Source of the DNA: Thermanaerothrix solaris
GTDB lineage: Bacteria; Chloroflexota; Anaerolineae; Anaerolineales; Anaerolineaceae
DNA length: 64,000 nucleotides
Assembly: GCF_032334255.1 (NCBI RefSeq)
Contig: NZ_JAUHMF010000002.1
Location: forward strand, 992,001-1,056,000
Direction: 5' to 3'
Positions 26,650-34,390 of the stretch are shown piece after piece (the stretch's first letter is position 1; every line of letters begins with the position of its first letter). The notes beneath the pieces are model-generated. The model did no database searches, was not told the origin of the DNA, and saw nothing but the letters and a program-made list of their open reading frames with translations. Made by a program: the position numbers and the translations under genes.

Positions 26650-28191
26650 ATGAACGATTATTCCAAACCGGCTCGTACCCGATTTGCCCCTTCGCCCACC
26701 GGTCATTTACACTTAGGTGGGGCGCGTACTGCACTTTATGCCTATTTACTGGCGCGTAAGACTGGCGGTCAATTCCTGTTACGGATTGAAGATACCGACC
26801 GCAAACGGCTGGTGCCTGGTGCAGAAGAAGAGATTATGGAGGGGCTGCGCTGGCTGGGGATTGAATGGGATGAAGGCCCAGATATTGGTGGCCCTTATGG
26901 CCCTTATCGCCAATCCGAGCGCAAGCATATCTATCAGCAATATGCTCAACAGTTGGTTGAACAAGGACATGCCTACTATTGTTTTTGCTCCCCGCAGCGT
27001 TTAGAAGCGATGCGCCAGGAACAGCAGAGACGCAAGGAACCTCCGCATTATGATGGCACATGCCGCCGATTGGATCCGGCAGAGGCAGCGCGCCGTGTGG
27101 CTGCTGGCGAACCCCATGTGATTCGCTTCAAAACCCCCAAAGAGGGCACAACTACGGTACATGATTTTCTGCGCGGCGATATCACAGTGGAAAACCGCAC
27201 CATTGATGATTACATCCTAGTTAAATCGGATGGTTATGCGGTTTATCATTTGGCTGTGGTGGTAGATGACCATTTGATGAAGATCACCCATGTGATCCGC
27301 GGTTCTGAATGGTTACCCACTTTCCCTCTACACGGGCTGATCTACCGTGCCTTTGGCTGGGAGGAACCGATTTGGGTACACCTTTCGGTTTTCCTTAAAC
27401 CCAGTGGCAAAGGCAAAATGAGCAAGCGCGAAGCAGCCGATTTGATGAAAGATGGCTATTCGATATTTATCAAGGACTTGAAGGGGCTAGGGTATCTACC
27501 TGAAGCGGTGGTTAATTGGATTGCTTTAATGGGATGGTCCTATGACGACCATACTGAGTTCTTTACGATGCAGGATTTGATTGAGAAATTTACGTTGGAA
27601 CGGCTTAATCCTGCCCCGGCAGCCATTAACTTCTCAAAATTTGATCACTTCAACGGGTTGCATATTCGTGCTTTGCCCCCCGAAGAACTGGCGCGGCGGG
27701 TTAAGCCTTTCTTCCTTGAACGGGGGTATCAGGTGGATGATGAACGTCTATTGCGCATTATTCCGCTCATTCAGGAACGCATTGGTGGGTTGGATGAAGC
27801 GCCAGATATGGCAGGTTTTTTCTTCAAAGAGGACGTTATCCCGCCGGCTGAAGATTTAGTAGTTAAAGGGCTAACTGCTGCGGAGTCCTTAGACCTGGCC
27901 CGGCGAATTTTGAAGGCTTTGGAAGCCTTGTCCGATATCCGGGCCGAGGTGGCAGAACCCTATATGCGCGAATTTGTGGCCGCCAGCGGCCTAACCGCAG
28001 GACAGGTGTTTGGATTAATGCGTGTGGCGATCACAGGGCAAAAGGTTAGCCCCCCGCTATTTGAGAGCATGGAAGTGATAGGGCGTGAGAAGGTGTTACA
28101 GCGTATGGCTCAGGCCGTGCGCTTACTCGAGACGCTGGTGCAGGAGGAAGCGTCGCCGCAAAGACCTCTGGACACACCCCCCGAGTCGTGA
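26650..28191 (+). CDS. gltX: Glutamyl-tRNA synthetase (class I)
   Basis: 513 residues. The class I signatures are present: RFAPSPTGHLHLGGARTAL (HIGH equivalent HLGG) and GKGKMSKREA (KMSKS equivalent). A C-terminal helical anticodon-binding region spans about 340-500. It charges tRNA-Glu, and possibly tRNA-Gln as well in organisms using the amidotransferase route. A tRNA-Gln gene lies 23 bases downstream, with its promoter inside the gltX 3' end. The start ATG has GGAGG close by (tggaggcgtATG). Confidence 0.96.
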   Translation: MNDYSKPARTRFAPSPTGHLHLGGARTALYAYLLARKTGGQFLLRIEDTDRKRLVPGAEEEIMEGLRWLGIEWDEGPDIGGPYGPYRQSERKHIYQQYAQQLVEQGHAYYCFCSPQRLEAMRQEQQRRKEPPHYDGTCRRLDPAEAARRVAAGEPHVIRFKTPKEGTTTVHDFLRGDITVENRTIDDYILVKSDGYAVYHLAVVVDDHLMKITHVIRGSEWLPTFPLHGLIYRAFGWEEPIWVHLSVFLKPSGKGKMSKREAADLMKDGYSIFIKDLKGLGYLPEAVVNWIALMGWSYDDHTEFFTMQDLIEKFTLERLNPAPAAINFSKFDHFNGLHIRALPPEELARRVKPFFLERGYQVDDERLLRIIPLIQERIGGLDEAPDMAGFFFKEDVIPPAEDLVVKGLTAAESLDLARRILKALEALSDIRAEVAEPYMREFVAASGLTAGQVFGLMRVAITGQKVSPPLFESMEVIGREKVLQRMAQAVRLLETLVQEEASPQRPLDTPPES

Positions 28192-28197
28192 TAAAAT
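28169..28197 (+). promoter_or_regulatory. Sigma-70-type promoter of tRNA-Gln
   Basis: TGGACA (28169-28174), a 17-base spacer and TAAAAT (28192-28197). It lies across the gltX stop codon, 16 bases before the mature tRNA. Confidence 0.7.
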
Positions 28198-28213
28198 AGC
28201 AAACGTCAAACGC

Positions 28214-28284
28214 TGGGGGCTCGTCTAATGGCAGGACAGCAGACTCTGGATCTGCGTGTGGTGGTTCGAATCCATCGCCCCCAG
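28214..28284 (+). tRNA. tRNA-Gln (CTG anticodon)
   Basis: A 71-base cloverleaf: acceptor TGGGGGC/GCCCCCA with the U1-A72 pair typical of tRNA-Gln, anticodon stem GCAGA/TCTGC with loop CTCTGGA, i.e. anticodon CTG, and T loop TTCGAAT. The discriminator is G and CCA is not encoded. It reads CAG codons. Confidence 0.95.
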
Positions 28285-28298
28285 CCTGAACATCCGAT

Positions 28299-28333
28299 AG
28301 GTTGCCCTTTTATTGGGCAACCTTTTTATTTTT
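28299..28333 (+). terminator. Strong rho-independent terminator after tRNA-Gln
   Basis: AGGTTGCCC (28299-28307) pairs perfectly with GGGCAACCT (28315-28323) around a 7-base loop, followed by TTTTTATTTTT. It ends the plus-strand cluster. Confidence 0.92.
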
Positions 28334-28398
28334 ACAAGAAGTAAGACCTGGCAAGAGAATCCACATCGAACTTGGAATAAGGCATTCTTACCCAATCA

Positions 28399-28436
28399 AA
28401 CTGGGCTGTCTGACCCAATGATCAGGCAGCCCGGTT
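28399..28436 (-). terminator. Long hairpin at the 3' end of the SRPBCC gene
   Basis: Arms 28399-28413 and 28422-28436 pair over 15 bp with two G-T wobbles around an 8-base loop. There is no T-run on the minus side, so it may stabilise the mRNA end or work as a rho-assisted terminator. Confidence 0.5.
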
Positions 28437-28461
28437 GAATACCTGGCATTCGCTTATGGCT

Positions 28462-28914
28462 TTAAATCGTTCCCTCCTCGCACAGAATTTTGAGATTTTC
28501 TAGGGTTTGTTCAATGGCGCGTTCCTGCATTCGTTCAACCAGAAGGCGATTGGCAATGCGACCTAACACGGCACCGGGAAGGGTATAACTGATGTTGATG
28601 CTTACTTCTGTGCCATCATTCTTGGGGACGTAGTCCCATGTTTGTTCGCCGTCTAATGGGCCTTCAATTTTCCCCTTCCACTGCCCGCCATTCGGGCCAA
28701 TGGAATCCACTAATACCCGACTGGTGACCGGGAACCGCATTCCTGCCATCAGGTAATAGTGTTTCACCACGGTTCCAACTTCTCCGTGTCCATTGATCTC
28801 TTCTGGTTCGCTGAGGCCAGCGTAAAACGTTGCCCAGCGGTTTGGATCTCTCGCCATCGCATACACTTTCTCCACAGGGGCATTAATGTAAATGCTTTTC
28901 TTGATGTGAGCCAT
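28462..28914 (-). CDS. SRPBCC/polyketide cyclase-like protein
   Basis: 150 residues of the START/Bet v1-like (SRPBCC) fold: IKKSIYINAPVEKVYAMARD at the N-terminus is the family opening, and the C-terminal helix is MQERAIEQTLENLKILCEE. Such proteins bind hydrophobic ligands in a central cavity; the ligand is unknown. A longer reading frame starts upstream at 28995, but the ATG at 28914 has AAAGGA 7 bases before it and begins exactly at the conserved domain. It follows the small monooxygenase-like gene by about 77 bases and probably shares its transcript. Confidence 0.82.
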   Translation of the reverse strand: MAHIKKSIYINAPVEKVYAMARDPNRWATFYAGLSEPEEINGHGEVGTVVKHYYLMAGMRFPVTSRVLVDSIGPNGGQWKGKIEGPLDGEQTWDYVPKNDGTEVSINISYTLPGAVLGRIANRLLVERMQERAIEQTLENLKILCEEGTI

Positions 28915-28991
28915 GGTCATATCCTTTCCAGTACACAAAAAACCCAAAATGATTTTCCTTAGTTGATCCGGGCTATCCCGTTTTCCGGACA

Positions 28992-29306
28992 TCATTTGCC
29001 AGGACGAATTGGTTCAGGCACGGCTGGGGAGGGTCCCCAAAGTTCCCCAAATGCGTTGTGGGTAACTCCATAGAGTTCGCTCAGCACTTTTTGATTTTCT
29101 TCATGAGTAAACCATGTTGACCAATCCTGTAGACTGGCAAACTCATAGGTAGCCACGATTTGAGGTGTACCCAGCCATCCGCGGTAGCCCCGGAATTCCA
29201 CAACACCTGGAACCCCCAATGTGCGGGGGATAGCGTTGCTTAGCCAATTTAAGTAGGCATCTTCTTTTTCAGGGTGGATATTCCACTTCACAACATACAA
29301 GATCAT
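28992..29306 (-). CDS. Dimeric alpha-beta barrel protein (ABM-like)
   Basis: 104 residues with the ferredoxin-like dimeric barrel pattern: ILYVVKWNIHPEKEDAYLNW as the first strand and helix, then VPGVVEFRGYRG and TYEFASLQDWSTWF. It resembles antibiotic biosynthesis monooxygenase or NIPSNAP/EthD-type proteins. The substrate is unknown. The start is well supported by AAGGAGGTGA before the ATG. The pairing with an SRPBCC gene recalls small-molecule tailoring modules but no biosynthetic genes are nearby. Confidence 0.6.
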   Translation of the reverse strand: MILYVVKWNIHPEKEDAYLNWLSNAIPRTLGVPGVVEFRGYRGWLGTPQIVATYEFASLQDWSTWFTHEENQKVLSELYGVTHNAFGELWGPSPAVPEPIRPGK

Positions 29307-29550
29307 CGAGAATCACCTCCTTTTCCAGTAGTTTTCGAAGGAACCTCGCTTTATGAAGATGGACCTATGTTCCCTTACGATTTCATGACTTTTTCCTCTT
29401 CATCAAACTTTTCCCCCAACCCACATATCTAAATCTCATCATAGTTACAGGGAAAAGGAACACGCCAGTCTCTGCTTTTCGTCCTTCTAATAAGCAGGAT
29501 AACCTATCTCTATCCACAAAATGGCTACAAATAGTGGAAAAAGTGCTTCC

Positions 29551-32500
29551 TTACTGAATTAGTGAGAATCTTTGCACAAGATATCTCTGGCGCTGAAAAG
29601 GGTCGGAGATAAATTGAGATTTTTTCCCAATCAGATGTTTGGCTTGCTCGAGGTATTGGGGGGCTTCGTCAAGTCGGCCTAAGGCTTGTAACACTTTGGC
29701 GTGAGTTATATAAACTTCCTCAGTTGGTAGCCACCCTTCGTAGGCGTGAGGAAGAAGATGAACAGCGCGAGAGGTGTGTTCTAAAGCAGACTCCTGCTCT
29801 CCCCGGGCTAAAAGAGATAAACCCGTTTCCAACTCTGCCCAGATTTCGCATATTGGGAGGGAAAATTGCTGAGCAATACTTAACGCCTCGTCTGAGTAAG
29901 CAAGCGAATTTTGAAAATTTTCTGCTACTCGTTCAAACCGAGCCAGTGCCGCCAATCCTGCCGCCAAATTCTCGTTACATTGACTTATGCGCGCCAATTG
30001 TACGGCTTCGTTTAATATAACTCGGGTCAGTTCAAGGCGTAAATCAGAGAGTTCCACCAAACCCAAACCGATCAACGCCTCGGCCCAACGACGCCGATGA
30101 ACTACCCCACGTGAATGGTCAACCGCATTCTGGAATCTAGCGCGGGCTTCAGGAATTTCGCCGAGGTGATAAAGTGCGAATCCCCAGCCGATTTCCGCTG
30201 CGATTGCACCATGTTCCTGGAGCAAAGCCCGATGCAACGGAGCAGTTTCTTGAAAACATTCGATTGCCGAAAGGTAATCGCCTTGATACAACTTCCAATA
30301 ACCCGAGTAGGTACGGGCATAAACCACGGCTGGTTGAGCACTGATGCGGCGGGCCAATTGGAGGCTCTGTTCCAAATGGGTTTTGGCCTCCAGAAAATGG
30401 CCAAGTTTCAAGTGTAGGAAACCTAGATCCAGCTCTGCCCATGCCATGCCGTTATAGTCTTTATTCATTTGATGACAATGCAAAGCCTCCTGTTGATGAA
30501 CCAGGGCTTGGGCATATTCCCCTCGATGAAGCAACATATATCCGAGATGATGTTCAATGGGTCCCCGCACTTTAGGATCGGGATCGGGACCGATGAAACT
30601 TTGAGCCATTTGAAGGGCAGAAAAACCCTCCTGGGGTTGTCCTAGAAGGTAATGGGCGAAGGCTATCTCGACGAAGAGAAGTGCCAGGGTTGAGATTGAA
30701 GAGGAAGATAAATCATCCATTGGGAGGGTTCGGGTTCCCTTTTCCGCCAGAAGGATGGCTTTTTCGTACTCACCTCCCAGATTGAAATAGCGAACCTGAT
30801 GAAGCAAAGCGAGAAGAGACAACGTCTTTTCTGGAAGTTTTTCGGCCAGGAGCAGTACCGCTTTCAGGTCGGCATCCCGGTCGGTAAGCCTCCCTTGAAG
30901 GTAGCAATAAAAGGCATGTTTGAGCAAGACAAGACCGCGTTTCAAGATGTTATCCGGTTGGTTTTTTTGAGGGTCAAGTAGGTCTAACAGTGACAGCATG
31001 CGGCTCTGGTATTGCTCCGCTTCTTTCCAGGCGAAAAGTGCTTCGGCTTGTTGGATAGTCCGCTCATACCAGGATAAGGCTTGTTTGGTTTCCCCACCCA
31101 GATCAAAATGGTGGGCTACCAACCCCGGTTCTTCGGGAGTCAGCCGTGTAAGCATCCAACCCGCACGGCGATGAAGGAGCTGGCGGCGTAATGGACTAAG
31201 GGCTTCGTAAACGACTCGTCTAACCAGTTCATGGTGAAACCGATACTCCGGACCCTGCTCGATAACCAACTCTCGAGCCACCAGTTCATCTAATCCGTTC
31301 GCCACTTCCATTTCCCGACGACCAGCAATACCGCGCACAAGATCAAAAGTGAACCTGAGACCAGCAATGGCTCCAGCTTCTAAGATCTGACGGCCCAACG
31401 AACTCAATCGTTGAATGCGAGCCTCAACCGCTTCTCGAACGGTATCGGGCAGAGGGATCCCTTTTTCCGTGCCCCATTTCTCCGGCAGCCACCCTCTTTC
31501 CATCATGGTTTTTAGAACTTCGATGAGAAAAAATGGGTTTCCCCCGGAAACAAACCGGAGATGTTCTGCAAACTCTTCCCAGCCAGCCGTTACACCACCA
31601 GTTAAGTGCGAAAGAATTTGAAGAATGGAAAAGGTATCCAGGCCGGTTAATTGAAGTTCATAGAGTGCCTGGGCAGCGTGTAAGCCCTGACGAAGTGGAA
31701 CAACCGTCTCTGCTTCTTCGCTGCGATAAGTGCCCAAAACCAATACGTGGTGTCCGTGGATTTGACGCCCCAAATGAATTAACCAATCGAGTGTGGCACT
31801 ATCTGCCCAATGAAGATCTTCCAAACAAATAAGTAGGTAAGCATAGGAACGTAAAAACACAGGCGAGGTGGATAACCCAATGACAAAGTGGGTTAATGCT
31901 TCGAACAGCCGACTTCGGGCTTCTTCTGATGCAGCGGGTAGGGGTGGAGGAAGATCAGGATAAAACCTGCGTAGTTCTGGAAGAATACGAGTCACTTCTA
32001 TTAACCAGATTTGATCCAGAGTTCGAGGTAGCCATTGGAGAAAAGGTGCTGGGGTATCTTTTTCCGTCAGACCACAAAGGCTGCGAAGGGCTTGGATAAT
32101 AGGGAAGTATGGCAGCGTTCGCACTTCTGGACGAGCATAACCCATTAGGATAGCGGCATCTGTGCTCAAACGAGCGAGAAGCTCATGAACCAAACGTGAT
32201 TTCCCAATACCCGCTTCTCCTGAGATAAGGATCACCTTTTCGGATCCTCCTCGTGCTTTCTGAATCGCTTCCTCAAGCTCCTCCATGATTTGGGAACGAC
32301 CAACAAGGGGCACCTCCAACCCCGGCCCTGGTTTCCAGGTCTTTTTTTCTACCCATTTGAGGGATTTGCGCCCTTCAAGGGCATCCTGATATGCCGCATG
32401 TGTTTCAGGTAGTGGGCTGACGCCAAGTTCCCGTTCTAACGTGCGGGTGCAGGTTTCAAATTGGCGCACTGCGGCATTCCGATTGCCGGTAACCGCAAAG

Positions 32501-33183
32501 AGTTCGATCAAACGGCGGTGAACATCTTCGGCAAGGGGATCGGTGTCCAGATAGCGTTGGGCGTAAAAAATGGCCGATTCGATTTTCCCTTGTGCAGAGG
32601 TGCGTTCAATAAGTTCACCAAGCGCCAGAAGATAAAGACGTTCCAACGAATATCGTTGCTGAATCATCCATTCTTCAAATTCTGCCAGGGTGGGGAGCGA
32701 AAATCCCTCTAAAAAAGCCCCCTGGTAAAGTCTCACTCCTTGTTCGAGAGCAGTAATCAACACCTGTGAGATCGGGCTGCCTTTTTCTTGGGGTTGAGGC
32801 CCAAAACCTTGCCGGCTTAGGTTGGCGCAGAGGTGCTCGAAGGTTGCGACATCTGACCACACCCGTTGAGGATCAAGCCCTATCTGATCGCCCACAAAGA
32901 TGAAAGGCTCTGGATCAGGTAAAGCGAGATGAAGATGAGTGATTAAGTGGCTGAGGTGACGACGAGCAGAGGCTTCTGATTCATCAGGCCAGAATAAATA
33001 ACACAACCGCTCCCTTGGAATGGGTTGCATGGATGTTGCTAAACGATATAACAAGGCTCGCGCTTGACGGCGAGGAATTGTCAATAAACCGCTTGAACTC
33101 TCTACCCGGGGCGGTCCCAACAGGAAGATGCGCAGGTTCGTTAAATCCTTGAATGTCAATGCCGATTTATCTTGAAAGGCCAC
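29551..33183 (-). CDS. SARP/BTAD-type regulator with AAA ATPase and TPR array
   Basis: About 1210 residues. The N-terminal winged-helix segment (LRIFLLGPPRVES, RRQARALLYRLA, LCYLFWPDES) and the BTAD helical domain (TLERELGVSPLPETHAAYQ) span about 15-265. They are followed by a STAND-like AAA ATPase with Walker A GEAGIGKSRLVHELL and Walker B YLLICLEDLHWAD, then a long C-terminal TPR region (KLGHFLEAKTHLEQSLQLA and similar repeats). No LuxR HTH closes the protein, so DNA binding would come from the SARP domain. The first possible start is TTG 33225; GTG 33183 has GGTGG at a 7-base spacing and is preferred, with low certainty. The long leader upstream contains an inverted-repeat element. Confidence 0.83.
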   Translation of the reverse strand: MAFQDKSALTFKDLTNLRIFLLGPPRVESSSGLLTIPRRQARALLYRLATSMQPIPRERLCYLFWPDESEASARRHLSHLITHLHLALPDPEPFIFVGDQIGLDPQRVWSDVATFEHLCANLSRQGFGPQPQEKGSPISQVLITALEQGVRLYQGAFLEGFSLPTLAEFEEWMIQQRYSLERLYLLALGELIERTSAQGKIESAIFYAQRYLDTDPLAEDVHRRLIELFAVTGNRNAAVRQFETCTRTLERELGVSPLPETHAAYQDALEGRKSLKWVEKKTWKPGPGLEVPLVGRSQIMEELEEAIQKARGGSEKVILISGEAGIGKSRLVHELLARLSTDAAILMGYARPEVRTLPYFPIIQALRSLCGLTEKDTPAPFLQWLPRTLDQIWLIEVTRILPELRRFYPDLPPPLPAASEEARSRLFEALTHFVIGLSTSPVFLRSYAYLLICLEDLHWADSATLDWLIHLGRQIHGHHVLVLGTYRSEEAETVVPLRQGLHAAQALYELQLTGLDTFSILQILSHLTGGVTAGWEEFAEHLRFVSGGNPFFLIEVLKTMMERGWLPEKWGTEKGIPLPDTVREAVEARIQRLSSLGRQILEAGAIAGLRFTFDLVRGIAGRREMEVANGLDELVARELVIEQGPEYRFHHELVRRVVYEALSPLRRQLLHRRAGWMLTRLTPEEPGLVAHHFDLGGETKQALSWYERTIQQAEALFAWKEAEQYQSRMLSLLDLLDPQKNQPDNILKRGLVLLKHAFYCYLQGRLTDRDADLKAVLLLAEKLPEKTLSLLALLHQVRYFNLGGEYEKAILLAEKGTRTLPMDDLSSSSISTLALLFVEIAFAHYLLGQPQEGFSALQMAQSFIGPDPDPKVRGPIEHHLGYMLLHRGEYAQALVHQQEALHCHQMNKDYNGMAWAELDLGFLHLKLGHFLEAKTHLEQSLQLARRISAQPAVVYARTYSGYWKLYQGDYLSAIECFQETAPLHRALLQEHGAIAAEIGWGFALYHLGEIPEARARFQNAVDHSRGVVHRRRWAEALIGLGLVELSDLRLELTRVILNEAVQLARISQCNENLAAGLAALARFERVAENFQNSLAYSDEALSIAQQFSLPICEIWAELETGLSLLARGEQESALEHTSRAVHLLPHAYEGWLPTEEVYITHAKVLQALGRLDEAPQYLEQAKHLIGKKSQFISDPFQRQRYLVQRFSLIQ

Positions 33184-33225
33184 GGTTGTTCCACCAAAAG
33201 AAAACCCCGCGATGTTCCCTAGCAA

Positions 33226-33664
33226 TCACCTCTCGTACGATACGGAAAGTCTGTTGGCTGCGAGAGGAGATTTTGGGACTGCCCAACGCGAAAAAGCAAG
33301 CCCTCAGTTGCCTCGAAAGGCACAAGCCTGCCGGAAATTTCTTTGTTTTGGTTGGGATATTTGATAGTTAAGTGATGAAACTCAAGTTATCCCCCATGAC
33401 GGTGTGCTGGTGAGGCTGCGATTTGAGTTTTCCCAAACCATTTTTATGCCCCGCAAAACATGTGCCTAAAGGTGATGACCGCTTTCAGAATAACATGAAT
33501 CGGAGTTAAATTCAAGAATTTGCTCCTTCTTACCAATACCTGAGTTCAATCCGCGCGGTGGGTTGTGAGGCCATTGCGGATGGAATCACCGCAATAAAGG
33601 CGAGTGATGGTTGGCCATCGGATTTCGTTTTTTAATCAATAACAGGTATTGGTTAGAGTATGAC
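33226..33664. other. Intergenic stretch without a gene, containing an inverted-repeat element
   Basis: About 440 bases between the nitroreductase and the SARP regulator, both on the minus strand. No ORF here has convincing start or domain features. Its right part holds the 125-bp inverted-repeat element described separately. The left part is AT-richer and shows nothing that I recognise. Confidence 0.6.
33530..33655. repeat. 125-bp element bounded by 14-bp inverted repeats
   Basis: ACCAATACCTG (33532-33542) and CAGGTATTGGT (33643-33653) are perfect complements, extendable to 14 bp with one mismatch. Inside, ATTGCGG (33573-33579) pairs with CCGCAAT (33589-33595). It could be a MITE-like remnant or a structured leader RNA of the downstream regulator. 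No target-site duplication is obvious. Confidence 0.55.
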
Positions 33665-34372
33665 CTAGGCACCAAAAGTTTCATAATAAACCTTGTTGGC
33701 CTCATAGCGAGTGCGAGGTGGTTTGTGTTCAGCAGGGTGCCCAACCGCTAGTAAGCACAGCACGTGCCAGTTTGGGGGAATGTTTAGCAGGGTGCGCACT
33801 TTTTTCTCATATTCTGTGCGAGGGTAGATAGCAACCCAAACGCCACCCAATCCCAGCCCAGCCGCTGCCAGGAGCAAATTCTCAGCAGCAGCGCTACAAT
33901 CCTCAATCCAATGATCCGAAAAGTTGGGATTACCCAGAACAGCGAAGACCACCGGTGCATCGGCGCACATAAACGCCCACTGCTTGATTTTAGCCAGCGC
34001 TCGGCGCCGTTCCGGCTCGCGCACCACGATGAAAGCCCACGGGCGTACGTCATTAGCCGACGGGGCAGCCATGGCAGCCTTGAGCAAGAGGTCTATTGTC
34101 TCGTCATTGACCGGTTCATTTGTATATTTGCGAATGCTGCGGCGGCGATATATATATTCGAGGATGAGGGGCAGAGACCGGGCGCGTAATTCTATCCTGT
34201 GGTTTTCAAGGTCTATGGTGGCATTGGAAATGGCAAAGGAGCGGGTTTCCTGGTCTGATAGCCATAAGGTTAACTCGGACGGGGTAAGGTCTAACTGCCT
34301 TACCCCTGATGTAAATTCACGGGGTTCTGTGCCTTCGCCTTCCTGGATGAGGATACGCCAAGTCTCGGCCAT
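33665..34372 (-). CDS. Nitroreductase-family flavoprotein with N-terminal extension
   Basis: 235 residues. From about residue 70 this is a nitroreductase domain: RRRSIRKYTNEPV (FMN phosphate-binding RRS-x-R), AAMAAPSANDVRPWAFIVV, and GLGLGGVWVAIYP. The first 70 residues (ending at ELRARSLPL) are not part of that fold and are unfamiliar; they look like beta strands. It starts with GGAGG-like sequence in 'aggagggac' before the ATG. It lies 18 bases downstream of the molybdenum hydroxylase subunit and is probably co-transcribed with it, which hints at a redox link. Confidence 0.85.
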   Translation of the reverse strand: MAETWRILIQEGEGTEPREFTSGVRQLDLTPSELTLWLSDQETRSFAISNATIDLENHRIELRARSLPLILEYIYRRRSIRKYTNEPVNDETIDLLLKAAMAAPSANDVRPWAFIVVREPERRRALAKIKQWAFMCADAPVVFAVLGNPNFSDHWIEDCSAAAENLLLAAAGLGLGGVWVAIYPRTEYEKKVRTLLNIPPNWHVLCLLAVGHPAEHKPPRTRYEANKVYYETFGA

Positions 34373-34390
34373 CGTCCCTCCTTTCTTCCC

